Assembly (NCBI RefSeq): GCF_018873765.1
Contig: NC_057921.1
Span: 19,280,604 to 19,344,603 of the forward strand
Direction of reading: 5' to 3'
Source of the DNA: Telopea speciosissima
Taxonomy: Eukaryota > Streptophyta > Magnoliopsida > Proteales > Proteaceae
Length of the DNA: 64,000 bases
In this document: in pieces, positions 33,948-46,988 of the stretch
Layout: each line of letters starts with the position of its first letter
Numbering within the stretch: the first letter of the stretch is position 1
Position numbers and translations under genes: made by a program
The notes under the pieces: generated by a model
What the model was told of the DNA's origin: nothing
Databases searched by the model: none
What the model saw: only the letters and a program-made list of their open reading frames with translations

Positions 33948-36900
33948 ATGGCATTTCAATTTCTAGTTTTCATTCTTATCCTCTTTGGGAGTTCATTGAG
34001 GCTGCTAGAATCGATCACTGCAGCCAGTGGAATTATCATAGGGAACGAAATAGATCAACTTGCTTTGTTGGAATTCAAACAACAAATTTATGATGATCCA
34101 TGTGGAGTACTAAGTTCTTGGAACGATTCCATCCATTTCTGCAACTGGGTTGGGATCACATGTGGTCATCTTCATCAACAACGGGTTATCAGCTTGAATT
34201 TACAAGAGAAGGGTTTGGGAGGAAACATATCTCCTTCCATAGGAAATCTTACTTTTCTGCATTCCCTCAACATTGCAAACAATAGCTTCCATGGCAAAAT
34301 CCCCCAAGAGATCGGAAATTTGTTTCGACTACAAGTCATTTATTTTGAAAACAACACTCTTGGAGGAGAACTTCCTATCAGCTTAGCCAACTGCACTCTT
34401 CTAAGAGAAATTCACTTCTCCAATAACAATCTTTCGGGGAAGATTCCGGTTGAACTATTTACGTCTTCGTCAAATCTGGAGCTTATTTCCATTAATTCTA
34501 ATGGATTAACAGGAGAAATACCAGCTTCTATTGGGAACATTTCCTCCGTCCGAGTTATCTCTTTGGGTGTAAATGAACTGCAGGGGAGCATTCCAGAATC
34601 CTTGGGCCAGCTAACAAACTTATACGCTCTAGCACTTCATGTAAACAACCTATCTGGTATTGTCCCTCTTTCAATATACAATATCTCATCTCTTCAACTT
34701 ATATCTCTCGTATACAACCAACTGCATGGGAGCCTTCCACAAGACATAGGGCTCACTCTTCCAAATCTCCAACAACTAGGATTTGGAAGAAACCTTTTCT
34801 CAAGGAGCATTCCGAATTCCATCTCCAATATTTCAACACTCCAAGTGATTGATCTCGATGGAAACAATTTTGTTGGATCAGTCCCTAACAACTTGGGAGA
34901 TCTTCAAAATCTTCTATTATTCTTTATGGCTGGAAATCAATTTGGAGGGGAAGCTGGTGATTTAAATTTTCTAAATGATTTGGTCAATTGTACAAATCTA
35001 TGGCTTTTGGACCTACAAGCTAATGGTTTTGTGGGTCCTATACCAAACTTTAAAGCCAATCTTTCGACACAACTCTTACAACTTCTTTTGGGACGGAATC
35101 AAATATCTGGAACCATTCCTGCTGGGATTGAGAACCTTGTCAACTTGACCGATTTGGCCTTGGAGGGAAACTTTCTCGAAGGTAATATTCCATCTGTTAT
35201 AGGGGAACTTTCAAACCTTCAAAGAATATACTTGGATGCAAATAGACTTTTAGGATAGATACCTTCCTCTCTAGGCAATCTCAATCTTTTGTATGAACTC
35301 CATTTAGGTTCCAACAACTTGAATGGAAGTATTCCTTCCAACATTGGAAATTGTAAATAGCTACAGTACCTAACCCCTGATAATAATAGCCTTGAAGGCC
35401 CAGTACCTAAACAAATCTTACTTATTTCCTCCTTATCAATATCTCTCGACTTATCTTCTAATTCTCTAGTCGGTTCCGTACCAATTGAAATCAGTAACTT
35501 GAAGATTCTTTCTACTATAAATTTGTCCAAAAACAGATTTTCTAAAGAAATCCCTTCCTCCATGGGTGATTGTATTAGTTTGGAACATCTTTATATGGGG
35601 GGTAATTTCTTTGAAGGAACTATTCCTCAGTCTTTGACTCTATTGAAGGGGCTTTAAGATTTAGATCTCTCACAAAACAACTTATCAAGACAAATCCCAA
35701 AAGATCTACAGAATCTTTTAACATTGCGGAGCTTGAATTTATCCTTCAATAATCTTGAGGGGGAAGTACCAACAAAAGGAATCTTTGGAAATGCAAGTGC
35801 AATTTTAATGAATGGAAATGATAAGCTTTGTGGGGGAATTGTGGAGTTACATCTACCTACATGCACAAAATATGGATCTACGAAACAAGAAAAGTCCAAT
35901 GCTTCCAGAATAGTTTTGATGATAACTGGTGTGGTTCTTGGTTTTCTTTTGATATCTTCCTTTCTTATCCTTTATTGGACAAGAAGATCAAAAAATAAAC
36001 CTCTATCCATACCATTAATCGGTGATCAGTTCTTACAACTTTCTTACAAAGAGCTCTCTCAAGCTACTGGAGGATTTTCTTCAGCTAATTTCATAGGTTC
36101 CGATAGTTTTGGCTCTGTACACAAAGGGATTATCCACCAAGATGAAACCATTGTTGCAATCAAGGTACTCAACCTTCAAAATCCAAGAGCTATCAAGAGT
36201 TTTACGGCTGAATGCGAAGCATTAAGACACATTCGACATCGAAATCTTGTCAAGATTTTAACTTCCTGTTCAAGTCTTGATTCAAAAGGCAAAGATTTCA
36301 AAGCCCTTGTTTACGAGTTCATGCCCAATGGGAGTCTAGATGATTGGTTGCATCTGCCGATGGAGGAAAATAATCATTCAAGGAGTTTAAGCCTTCTTCA
36401 AAGATTAAACATCGCAATTGATGTTGCTTCTGCACTGGATTACCTTCATTACCACTGTTATGCAACAATTGTTCATTGTGACTTGAAACCAAGCAATATT
36501 CTACTTGACAATGATATGACTGCACATGTCAGTGATTTTGGTTTGGCTAGACTACTTTTAGAACCTAACGACAATTCATTCCAGGCCCAGATCAGGTCCA
36601 TTGGGATAAAAGGATCTGTTGGCTATGCTGCTCCAGGTAACAAACAAACAATACAATTTTATTTTAAATTATCAGTCTATATTTTAAATTTTGATTATGT
36701 AGATCCAAATTCCCTTTCCTAAGTTTTTGTATCTCTATTCGAATCAGAATCCATTGTAGGGTGTTAAACATGACCCAAATGATGATTTAATAATAGGGTC
36801 TAGATCTAAAGATCATGTTTATTAGGTTTAGTATTCCAATCTAACTATTGTTGGATATATAAATCTTGTTATGGGTAGTTGATTTAGTATATCAACACAC

Positions 36901-37619
36901 TTTTATATCTTAATTAGAGTGGACCACAGTTTTATCCATATTCACTTCAAGTAGGAATTGGTTATACTATGAACGCATTGGACTTAGTATCGAATTTGAC
37001 CAAATTTAGATTGGATTCCTATTAACATAATGAAAAGAATCATGGTTCCCAAAGTGAAGAAATGACCATATAACTTGCTACTTTGAATACTATGTTCACA
37101 GTTTCCATATTTGAGATTGTAATTTCTTTTATTATATGAAAAATATGATAATCACCTATTGTTATATTAATAGCAAGAGGATTATAAATTTCAGAATATG
37201 GCATGGGTGGAAGCGCTACTATACAAGGGGACGTATTCAGCTATGGGATCCTTTTATTAGAGATGTTCACAGGAAAAAGGCCAACAGATCAGATGTTTAT
37301 TGACGACATGAATCTTCATAACTTTGCAAAGGCATCTTTACCTGTACACATCATGCAAATTTTAGATCCAACACTCTTCCTACCCAATGAAGTAAACGAG
37401 GAAGAAAGTGAAGAAGATGCAACAAATAGAACAGAAGGTCCTAGTCATACGACAGATAAATTGCAAGATTGCATAACTTCAATAATTGAAATTGCACTCC
37501 AGTGCTCCATGGAATCGCCAAGAGACCGTATTTACATGAAAGATGTTGTGGGGGAACTACATTTAATCAAGAGAAATTTCTTGAAGCGCTCTCAATATAG
37601 AGCAACTTCGCATGATTAG
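33948..37619 (+). pseudogene. LRR receptor kinase (Xa21/EFR-like), three nonsense codons
   Basis: Exon 1 to 36636, intron 36637-37194 (GTAACA...TTTCAG), exon 2 37195-37619; the split codon G|AA restores the kinase APE motif. I prefer the ATG at 33948 (hydrophobic signal peptide MAFQFLVFILILFGSSLRLL) over 33912. Order: LRR N-cap (CNWVGITC), about 22 LRRs, juxtamembrane TM (VLMITGVVLGFLLISSFLIL), kinase with VAIK, HCDLKPSNILL (non-RD) and SDFGLAR. The family senses microbial peptides at the plasma membrane. The frame is continuous, but stops occur at 35256, 35358 and 35655, all in the LRRs and all where Gln is usual, so CAG/CAA to TAG/TAA changes explain each. The glycine loop is also altered (GSDSFG). 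Confidence 0.92.
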
Positions 37620-40600
37620 AAGGTGATTCTAACTTTATTACCTTTGTAGTTCTAGTGTTGTCTTGGATGCTTAATGCTCTCGAATTAATTGGTGAAAAGA
37701 AAGTTTTAGAGCATGCAGTAGAGGTAGGCTTATATAAAGTTATTTTATATCTATTAGGACAGTTCTACCCCCAATTTTCATTAAAAGAATCATTTTCTGG
37801 ACAAATTTCCCCTTAATTAGAATTGTTCCATTGATACAAGACCGGGCTATTATCAGTATTAGGCTGACCCCGATACAGATCTATTGGAAGAGTTTAACAC
37901 CCAACTTCAATCTTACTTGAACCCAATCTATGTCAAGGTTGTATTAGTTCCTAGAAAAATAACTATATTCAAAACTTTTTTTAGGGGGAGCTTAAGAAGG
38001 CAAAGCTAAAATTAGAAGCATTATCTCTTATCTAGAGCTCCATACTCCCCCTTAAGATTTAGACATTTTTATAGGATTATTTTAAGAATTTTGTTATCTG
38101 ATCATGCCACCCTTTCAAGCATTTGATGATAATGGCTAACTATAGTCCTACGATTTGTAGCTCTTGCAAGAAATGACTATGACATGTTTATTGAATATTT
38201 GAATGTGAATGGGTTAAAATTGTATTCTCTTACGCATTATTAGATTTCAAAACTGAAATCATTCTTTGTTACTTATACGTCATCATCTCTCTAAAGTTGA
38301 AAAAAAAAATTGATTTGAAGCATGCTTATCCATGTTGCAATGGATGTTATTACAAATGGAGAGCTAAGAATAAAGTAGTTCTTACAAAAGCAAGTTTTAA
38401 TCCTAAGAGTATAATAAACAACAAGCCTGATATTGTTAGCCCATGGGAGCCCCTCAAACAAGATTATGTTGAGGTTATGTTTGGTATGCATTCTCGGAAT
38501 AGATTTTGGGTCTAGAGTTCATTCTAAACCCCAATGCTTCTCTATTTTCTCAATTCAAAATGCATTCTTGACTACGAATCTATTTGAAGAATGTGGACAA
38601 AAGACAATCTAAATTTTGATGGGGCTTCCGAAGGTTTTGAAAAACTATGGCATCATAAATTGGATCACAAGAATTCACTTGAGCTTTTTTTGTGGCTGTG
38701 CAGTATGTGGATATCAATGTGCAGGTTTAAGATCAGTTGTAAAAAATGGAAATTAGGGCTCTTCAATAAGGATTGCAGCAAGATAAAAGCATGAAAAGTG
38801 ATGAGCAACTGGTGGATTCTGATACAAAGGATAGGCTTTTATCCTCTTTTCAATTTATTCAACCTAGTCACTTAGAAGTTAAAGACTCTTTTATCATCTT
38901 TTCAATTTCCTTTTGTATGTATTCACAAAAATAGTATGGGTAGTTCACTTGCAGCTACCCATATATCTCAGGTGTCTTATGGTATGGATTTGTTTGCCAA
39001 GCTTTTTGATGTGTACATATATATATGAGCTCCTAGTTTTTGTATTAATAATAAAATTCTTCACTTAGGTGGGGGGAAATATAGTATGAAATTTTATTGT
39101 GGGATTTTTCCCCCTCCAATGCTAATAAATGATGTGGTCGGCTAGGGATGTCAATTGGAACGAGTGTTATTAGGTTTTACTTTTGTTGAGCTCGGACCAC
39201 AAACGTTCTACCTAACTAATTAATTCCAAACCTTGGAACTAAAGTACCGATTAATAATGGGATGGTCTGGTTCCATTTCCTAATTGGTCCCTATCAACCA
39301 ATATTGAGTTTCCTTGTATAATATGGAACTCAAATATTGAGTTTCCTGTTACACAAGGAAACTCAATAGTGGCTGATAGTCCAAAATTTTAATCGGTCCG
39401 AAGACCAAAATGTCTGCTCCCTATATATGAATGGTCGATAATAACCTCCATTGTTCCCCTATACCTTATGAACAACATCCGAACCCATGAATCCCTTGAC
39501 TGTGGGTGTGGGAAAATTTGGTCCCTCAATTTATGATATAATTATATAAAATGTATAAGTATAAATGAATGGACTTAGTGGTTTATTTTAATAAGAGAAT
39601 GTTTGGTTCAATAGAGTGAAGAGTTATTGAAAAACCTAAACACCCATATATAACTCCCATAATCGGTACCCACAGGGTTCTTGATTAGTTCTAACCAATT
39701 AATAGATTCGGTCCAGTTCTAACTCTAAAAGATAAATCACTCTAATGGTTGGGACTGTAACTGACTTATTAATGATCGGTTTTGCTGCTGCTAGACTCCG
39801 ACCAGACTGAGGTAGATGACCTGCAAAGAGGGATAGATAGTGGATTGATGAACCCGAGGTTAACTTGTGGTTGATCTTCGATGATAAAGTTAGATCCGAG
39901 CAATAGTTAAGTAAGAGTGAAATATGGTAAGAGTAATAAATTTGATTACCTACCCCTGTCTGTCACTGATCCTTTTATACTTTGGGTCGATTGAGCAACA
40001 ACCCACTTGGATGGATGGTGAGTTGCTACAGCCCCACAGGGTTGGGTCAGTTGGAATGACTCACTTGGTTGGAAGTGAGTAGAAGACTTAATATCTCAAA
40101 CGCATTATGTGGCAAGGGTCCCACTGGGTCCTACTTAGCTATCAGAGCTTCCATGTCGTCCCTCCACATGTTTAGGTATATTTTGTGTGTATCAGATGAC
40201 CCTTACTCCCTTTATCACAGAAGTGGTATAAGGGAGTAAAATGAAAAGTGGGTATTTCAATGTGCCTGTATCTTCTCAATCCTTTTCTTCTAAAGTTGAA
40301 CTACAAATTCATAGGGAGGAAACATATAGACAAACAAAGATATTTCTCTATTTTTAAATTGCAAAATTATTTCCCCAAAATAATATTTGGCATCTAGGTA
40401 GGTATGAAAACATGGTATACATTCCTATAGAACCTTAGAGACTGGAGCACAACTTTATTGTCGTAGTGTATGAGCATAATGATTCGAGGATTTGTATCCT
40501 TGGTAGGTAATGCTTGGCTTCCTTACTGTAGAATTACAAGTATAATGGTCCTAGGATTTGGATCCTCGATAGGTAATGCCTAGATTCCTTGTCGTGCCTT

Positions 40601-40900
40601 TGCACAACTTTCTTACTCTACCTCTGATGTTGCTTCTTATTATGTTTCTAAACAAGTTTACCCACTTTAGACTTCACTATTGCCATGCCAACTGATGTAC
40701 CTGCTTTTATGAAGTCTACCTATGCCACCAATGAACTGTCATCTGCTATTAACTTGCTCTTTTCTCTCCAAACTCTGTTCACTGCTATTTTGGTCTTCAT
40801 CTTTCGCACCTTCTTATTATGTTTTTCCTGTGCCTTGGGGGCTACCTGTACAAGGAAAGAAATGTGCTCAACATCTGAACACCCCTTTGTGAGGACAAAT
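37620..40900. other. No gene recognised in 3.3 kb
   Basis: AT-rich intergenic sequence. Short ORFs here (38297-38515, 38591-38794, 40685-40966) resemble nothing I know and have no supporting context. 39303-39367 holds a 15-bp perfect inverted repeat (ATTGAGTTTCCTTGT / ACAAGGAAACTCAAT) with an extra internal copy of one arm. 40470-40590 has two imperfect direct repeats of about 80 bp (ATAATGATTCGAGGATTTG / ATAATGGTCCTAGGATTTG). Confidence 0.5.
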
Positions 40901-43299
40901 GACATGGTGGGAGATCACCACTTGTCCTCCACCTCATCCCTCTTTGTGGGTGAAAGAGAGAGGTAAATTGAGTGTTGGGTTACCATTTAGAGGAGGGTCT
41001 AGGGCCCAAAAATTGTACTGTAATGACTCTCATGCTACGCCTTTTTGGGGACAAATGGTCCGTTGGACTGGGTATGGGTCAAGTTATGGTCTGGGGAAGG
41101 TATTAGGCACCCCAGTCCGCCCGGACTTGCTGGTCTTTCTATTACTAGGCATAGTTGGATTGTAACATGCTTTTGAAGAGGATATAAAGTGAAAGAAAAC
41201 TATAAGAAGGTAAAATACAAGGCAAACACATACCCGAAGGTTCAGCTGCAAGGCAAGGGTAAGTATTCATGAAAAGTAAAGAAAGGACTCAACTACCTAT
41301 GGGACCTAAGCTGGTTAACACTGAACTAAACATGATAAAATGAACATATGAGAACAAAGACAATAGTTTGATGAATGTGCATGGAGAAGCATGGAAATTG
41401 AAAGTAAAACACGAAAGCATGTGTGCATGGCATGTATGCATGAGGGAGTCTTAGACTACAGGAGATGGGGATCATGGAGATATGCATGCATGGAGACAAA
41501 CTACAACATAAAAGAAATAAGGACAACAAGGAGTATATGTGATCACCATCGGCATCTAGAGAGATGGGATCACTTCTTTCCGAAGATGCAAAGCGAAATA
41601 AAGTGAAAACAACATGAATTAAACAAGTTAAAGAAAAAGAAGAACCTACCTAGTAGAAGAAGATCGAAACAAAAGTGTGGAGGTTTCTCTTTTATAACTT
41701 AGGAGATTTGTACGTTGAGCAAGTATTGTCGCTTGTGGTGGCTTCTCTTGTCTCTTTGTAAGCGACACGTTGTTGTCAAGCCGAGATCACCGAGTGGATG
41801 TGTTATACCCGCATCCAAAGTACGCCTTAATTTTTTGAGCTAAGTTGAATTTTCATTGGTAAGTGTGGCAACGGTGCCAACGGTAGACACCTGTGACCTT
41901 GGGCCATGGCAGTCAAGGGGAAAGCTTGATCAAATGATGGAATTTTGCCTTTATGGTCAATGAGGTGAGCTTTAACCCTAGATGTTATGTATACATACCC
42001 CCTTAAAGTTCTTGAAGTGTGGGTCCAAGCCTGTAGCCAAACGTGGAGTGAAAAGCCATTATTCATGGGCGGATGAAAGGGCAGTTGCAAGACTGCTATT
42101 GCACTCGGCCTTGCATCTGCTAGTACTGTTAAACCTCTTTTGGTGTAGGTTTCGTGTGTGACCTATTTGCCCCATGTCTCGAACATTGCATTGGCATTTC
42201 TTGGCATGGTGGACCCCATCCCCATCCTTCCATACCATGTGGGGTCAAGTAGGTGGACCCACATGGCTCATTTAAAGCTTTAATGAGTTTTGGAGCCTTG
42301 GGCTATCATCCAAATAGACCCTAAGGCCCATTTCATGTTATAAAAAGGGGAATTGAGTTCAAAACTTATTTCATTTCTCATCCAAACAAAATCATGGAAG
42401 GAGGGAAAGAAGAGAAGAAGATGGGGTGAGCTCTTTAGCTCTTCCTCATTTCTCCAAAGACCAAATCATGGAGAAGCAAAGGAAGAAGGAGAAGAAGAAA
42501 AGGAAAGAAAGGATGAGGAGAAGTAAGGAGGTCAAAGGGGCTCACCTAGCCTTGGTTCTTGCTCCCTCCATTGGTGGTGACTGATCTTCCCAACTCTCCC
42601 TCTCCATTGCTCTAATTGTTAGATTAGGATTTTGGATTTTGGAGTTGGGAATATCCTTGGGTTCCACTTGGGACCCAATGCTCTTATTTGGGGACATGAT
42701 TGTAGTCCCTTGGGATGCCCTTACACCTCCCATTGTAGTGCCTCCTAACCAAGCCATGAAAACCTAGGGTTTTACACCCAAAACCCAAGTTTAGGTTGGG
42801 TAATCGAGCATGGACCATAGATGCCTTGATTCATTATGCCGTTAGGGTTAATAGGACCCTAATAAACTTTAGAAACCATCCCTATAAGGCCTTGGAGCCA
42901 TTAAGGGCCTTGGGGATCGATTTGGTTGAGTTTTGGGGAAGAAAATTGTGTTCTGGGTGCGATCGGATGCAAGGCCGGATGCAAATCTTGCGTGAAACCA
43001 CCCTTGCATCTGCACCTACTCGTAATTGTTAAGCACTCAACCCCTGCTCACTGTTTTGGCCATAACTTTGTCTATACATATCGTATTGACACGATTTAAG
43101 TTGCATTGTAAATTGGACTTAAAAGAACTTCATTTCTTATGAAGAAACCTTGGACCCAATTGTAGACCTTGAATTTTGCCCACCCCCCAAGGATGACGAC
43201 AATTGGACATAAATGAATGGCAATGTCTCTGAATACCTACCTTCCAGCACTGCATAGCCCAAAAGTGCTCCCGCTCACCCTATGAGACGTCCATTGTAT

Positions 43300-43580
43300 G
43301 CATGGCAGCCCCATGGACAAGACGCAGCCCTACCAGGCAGCATCAAAGTCTGTGCAACCTCACAAGGCAACGCCGTACTCGCACTGTGTAGCCCCGCAAG
43401 GCAACACCGCATGCAGCCTACGCAACCCCGTAAGGTAGAGCCCCATGCTGCGTGGTCCCGCAAGGCAATGCTGCATGCGGTCTGTGCAGCCCTGCAAGGC
43501 AGCACCGTGCGCTGCGCAGCCCCACAAGGTAACGCTACGCGCGCCGGTGTAGCCCTGCCATGTGGCACCGTACGAGCTCT
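43300..43580. repeat. GC-rich minisatellite
   Basis: About eight degenerate units of 33-40 bp built around GCAGCCCCGCAAGGCAACRCC followed by GCATGC or GCTGCG. Far more GC-rich than the surrounding AT-rich DNA. It ends about 120 bp before a TATAAAAAGGGG motif, so it would lie in U3 of the presumed LTR. Open frames through it on both strands are low-complexity by-products. Confidence 0.8.
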
Positions 43581-43701
43581 ATGGCCCTGTCAGGCAGCCT
43601 CGCGACACCCAGATTCCATTTTTCCCCTTTTTTCCACTTTCTGCTGCCCCGTCGTGTGGCCCCGCACAACCACTGCAACGCTGCCGAACCCAAAATTTGC
43701 T

Positions 43702-43713
43702 TATAAAAAGGGG
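43702..43713 (+). promoter_or_regulatory. Putative LTR TATA box
   Basis: TATAAAAAGGGG just downstream of the GC-rich minisatellite. The same 12-mer occurs at 42339-42350, there followed by a purine-rich leader. Confidence 0.45.
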
Positions 43714-44620
43714 GGTCCTTTGAACATTTGAAGTTTGTGGGAGAGGGGGCACCCCTTGAGCTTCTGTTTTCTAGTTTTTCCTAGTTTCCTTGTTCCGAGG
43801 CCCTTCCCCAACCCGATTTCGAGTCTTTGGGCCTTGTTTTCTTGTCTGAAGCACGAATTATCCGAATCCGACTTCTTCGACCACTTTTTGTCCTAGTCCC
43901 AGGAATCTCCCATGGCCTAGCCATTCTGCCCAATATCTAAGCATCCAATTTTCAAAACCTTGCAACACCGTTATTCTGCTCGAGATCTTAAGATCCAATA
44001 TCAGTAAGCCGTTACTTTGTTCGACAAAGGACAAAGCCAGTCTTTTGCCTGCACCTGAGCAGGGGACTCCATTCGTCTTGCATAGTTGCATTTGTTTAAA
44101 CCATACAAGTATACATTTCTTCTGTTAACTTTTAATTCTGGCACAATGTAGTCCTTTTAAGTATTCTTGCTTAGTGTAAAGTAGTTAGTATAATATAGTT
44201 TAATTTATTTAAATAATTTATGCATCATCATTTAGCCAAGTATGTGGATATAGGACATTCATAAATGGAGAATATTAAAAAACAAACATCTAGTAGAAAG
44301 ACCGGTTTACCCAAGCAAGGTGGGTGCCTAACAACTTTGCACTCTCATAACTTGACCACTTACCTTGAATCTCTGACTAGACCAACCGAAGTCTCGTAGC
44401 CCTTCCAGGACTACACCAATGGGTCCTAGGCCTACACCAATGGGTCCTAGGCCCTAACCCTAGGTGGCTACTCCATTTTAAATTATTTTATGACCCCATC
44501 CCCTAATAAATCTTAATAATCATTGACCCCTGAGAACACGCATTCCTTCTCTCTCCAGCCTAGTAGAGGTTTACCCCCTCTGCGCACATAGAGTGCCACC
44601 GAAAAAATGGATCCTCATAG

Positions 44621-44639
44621 TGGCGACTCCACTGGGGAC
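44621..44639 (+). other. Primer binding site, Tat/Ogre type
   Basis: TGGCGACTCCACTGGGGAC, preceded by GAGTGCCACCGAAAAAATGG, the usual end of Tat/Ogre LTRs. The likely primer tRNA is of the Arg class, by analogy with Ogre elements; not verified. Confidence 0.6.
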
Positions 44640-44640
44640 A

Positions 44641-45427
44641 GTCAAGCTTTCAATACTAGATGCTACCGTTGAACGTAAGAAGTTTTTCCCTTCTATATTA
44701 TTTGATTGATAACATGTTTGGCTAACCCCTTTAGTTGTATTAACTACATCATGCATCATGTTCGAAGTGAAATCAAACGACGAGGATACTTTCTATTGTG
44801 CCTCTACCCTCGGGGAGGTGGGGCACATCATTCTAAGTACTCTGAGATCAGATGATACCCGCTTCCTGCACCACTATCATGCACACACAACACTTCATGG
44901 GAACGCACAACCTCGTAGTTAGTCGTTGGACCCCATATGTAGTCATGGGTAATTCGTGGTGAAGCCACAGCCCCTTGATATTTACTGTATGGGTCTAGAA
45001 TCACAGATGAGGGTATTCACTAGTGTGTCGTGGGGTATTCTGCTACTCAAAAGGGCACTAGATTGATTACTTTGAGATCATATGACCCAAAAGAACCACA
45101 TACCCGCAATTCGCTATCACGAGCGATAGGTATATCAGTCCTGTCAAGGGCGACTTTGTTCTATCCTATTAGCCTATCCATTGCATGCAACATATAGGAA
45201 AGTAGACTATATACAACTAGGATATACCACAGACTAACCTCATAGCTTTTCAAGCCCGAAAGTGGAGTTCTCATCAGTATACCTTCTCTCTGTCCCTCAA
45301 AGGTCCCTCGATACATGTCACATATTCATTTGGATCAGTGTATCAAAAAATGTAGCCTCGATTGTCCCTCGGAGAGAGATACACTGTCTAAATGATGCGA
45401 CAATGATAGAATTCTGATGAGAGGTAC
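44641..45427. other. No gene; possible leader of the Tat-like element
   Basis: Follows the primer-site-like motif. Contains no ORF of interest and ends where the SIRE-type LTR begins (flank GGTAC). Confidence 0.45.
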
Positions 45428-46692
45428 TGTTGGATAACCTAGAGGGGGGTGAATAGGTTACATTAGTGGAATTTTTGCTCTTTTAAAATTATACTAGGGT
45501 TTTACGACAATGTAATATAAAGTAAATTAAAACAAGAGAGACACAAGCATTTATAGTGGTTTGACTCAACCTTGAGTTTACATCCACTCCTCTCAACCTT
45601 GAGAGAATTTCACTAATCTTTTTCATTTCAGTACAATAGGTGGGGAAAACACCTTTACAATTTTTTTTACCAAGATAAGAGGATCCTACAATCTTTTAAG
45701 GATAAGAGAATCCCACAATCTTGTAAGGATAAGAGAATCCCTTATAATAAGTACAGTCTAGGAAAATGTAAGCACACCTTACTCATCTAAAGTCAACCTA
45801 ACTCAAGAGTAAAAAATTAATTCAGGGAGATTGAAAAAAAACGTTACCTAAGCAAGAAGTGTTCCAACTTATTTCTAGCAATGCAATTGTGAATATGCAA
45901 TGAATAGTATGAAGATGTTTAACCTTTGAGCTTTATGCTAGAAGAAGATAAGGCCTTGAGTAATGATGTCAAGCTTGAGTAACTAAAATTTCTTCTTGAC
46001 TTGAAATAATAACATTAAAAGCTTGAATTGACTTTTTCACCTCATAATAAAGTAATCTTTTTGGATTGCAGTGATGATAAAAAGGTCTGACACGTTTAGT
46101 ATTTAAGGCATCATTTAATGCTCAAAAATCATGTGCCAAAATTACTCTCCGGTTGAAACTAGTTGCTTACTATTTCCAATAGTCGATTTAGCTCTGCAGT
46201 CGGTCGATCGGTTGCCTGACTGTTTGGACTTTTAGGGCATTTTGCCAGCCTATCTCTGACGATCTTTGGTCCAATCTTTACCCAACGAATGTTAAGGACT
46301 TCTAGGATCTTTAAGTACCTTCCTAAAGTTTCTATATGATGCAAATACGATTTCATTTATATGCATGCAATTACAATTACAATTATGCAAGTGTGTATGT
46401 GTGTGTGCATACGAGCATCTTCATTTAAGTCTTCGACTTGATTTCTTCAAGTGATATTCTTCAATCTTGAATTATTTTTTTCTTCTAGATCTACTTTGTT
46501 GGAGTATCTTGGTAAGTCTTCAAGGTCTTGATCTCTCCAGGCTTTGTCTTTAGCTTCCTTGTGTTTTATGCTGTGACTTGTTCTTCTTTGTTATTCCATC
46601 AAACCTATTGACATAATCGAACACAATGGTTTGTGCCAATTTGTTTGTTATCATCAAAACATTTATGGAGAGAGAGAAATATTTTTTCAACA
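45428..46692 (-). repeat. 3' LTR of a minus-strand SIRE-type copia element
   Basis: TG...CA ends: TGTTGGATAACCTAGAGGGG at 45428 and TTTTTTCAACA at 46692. Read on the minus strand it ends CTATTCACCCCCCTCTAGG... plus TTATCCAACA, a hallmark of SIRE/Maximus LTRs. It is directly preceded (minus sense) by the purine tract AAAAAGGGGGAGAT. It contains GTCGGTCGATCGGTTG near 46199, a palindromic motif echoed upstream of the envelope-like gene. Confidence 0.83.
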
Positions 46693-46706
46693 ATCTCCCC
46701 CTTTTT
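46693..46706 (-). other. Polypurine tract of the SIRE-type element
   Basis: AAAAAGGGGGAGAT on the minus strand, preceded by TTTGTCATCATT. It primes plus-strand DNA synthesis in the SIRE/Maximus group and fixes the LTR border. A second AAAGGGGGAGAAG lies at 56973-56985, between the envelope-like gene and the MULE. Confidence 0.75.
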
Positions 46707-46988
46707 AATGATGACAAATATATGATTTGGCTATCACAGATATAATGCAAGGATAATAAGACAAGCAACTCATGCATCATAATTATAATTTTAAATCTTA
46801 AACATTATAAATTGGGTAAATTACATGTCACCCCTTGGTTTTTAAACGAAACTCAGATCACCCCCTGATTTTTGAAAAAAACTTAAATCATCCTCTAGTC
46901 TAGACCCCAATATGACAAATTAGTTCCTACCATTAGTTTTATGCTGTTAAGTAATGATGTCAACCAGTTAAATAAATTTAAATCCTTA

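Larger units (their letters stand above)
40960..44640 (+). repeat. Probable Tat/Ogre-type retrotransposon LTR region, limits unclear
   Basis: Several segments resemble Tat/Ogre elements: GGGGAAGGTATTAGGCACCC at 41094-41113, CAAGGTGGGTGCCTAACAAC at 44317-44336, ATCTCTGACTAGACCAACC at 44370-44388, and a primer-site-like TGGCGACTCCACTGGGGAC at 44621-44639. No gag or pol follows; at 45428 another element begins. Two TATAAAAAGGGG promoter-like motifs (42339 and 43702) suggest overlapping or duplicated LTR pieces. I did not find a clear left TG end. Confidence 0.5.

Noticed and set aside
39146..39780. Possible second hAT-like element starting TAGGGATGTCAATTGG
   Set aside because: No matching inverted end or 8-bp duplication found downstream.
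40685..40966. 93-residue ORF with a hydrophobic stretch
   Set aside because: No recognised family, no splice or promoter support, atypical composition; likely chance.
43300..43580. CRISPR-like regular repeats
   Set aside because: Units are degenerate and contiguous, without unique spacers, in a plant nuclear genome; a minisatellite explains them.
43275..43731. Overlapping ORFs on both strands rich in Ala, Cys and Arg
   Set aside because: Products of the GC-rich minisatellite lacking stops; the coding appearance comes from composition.
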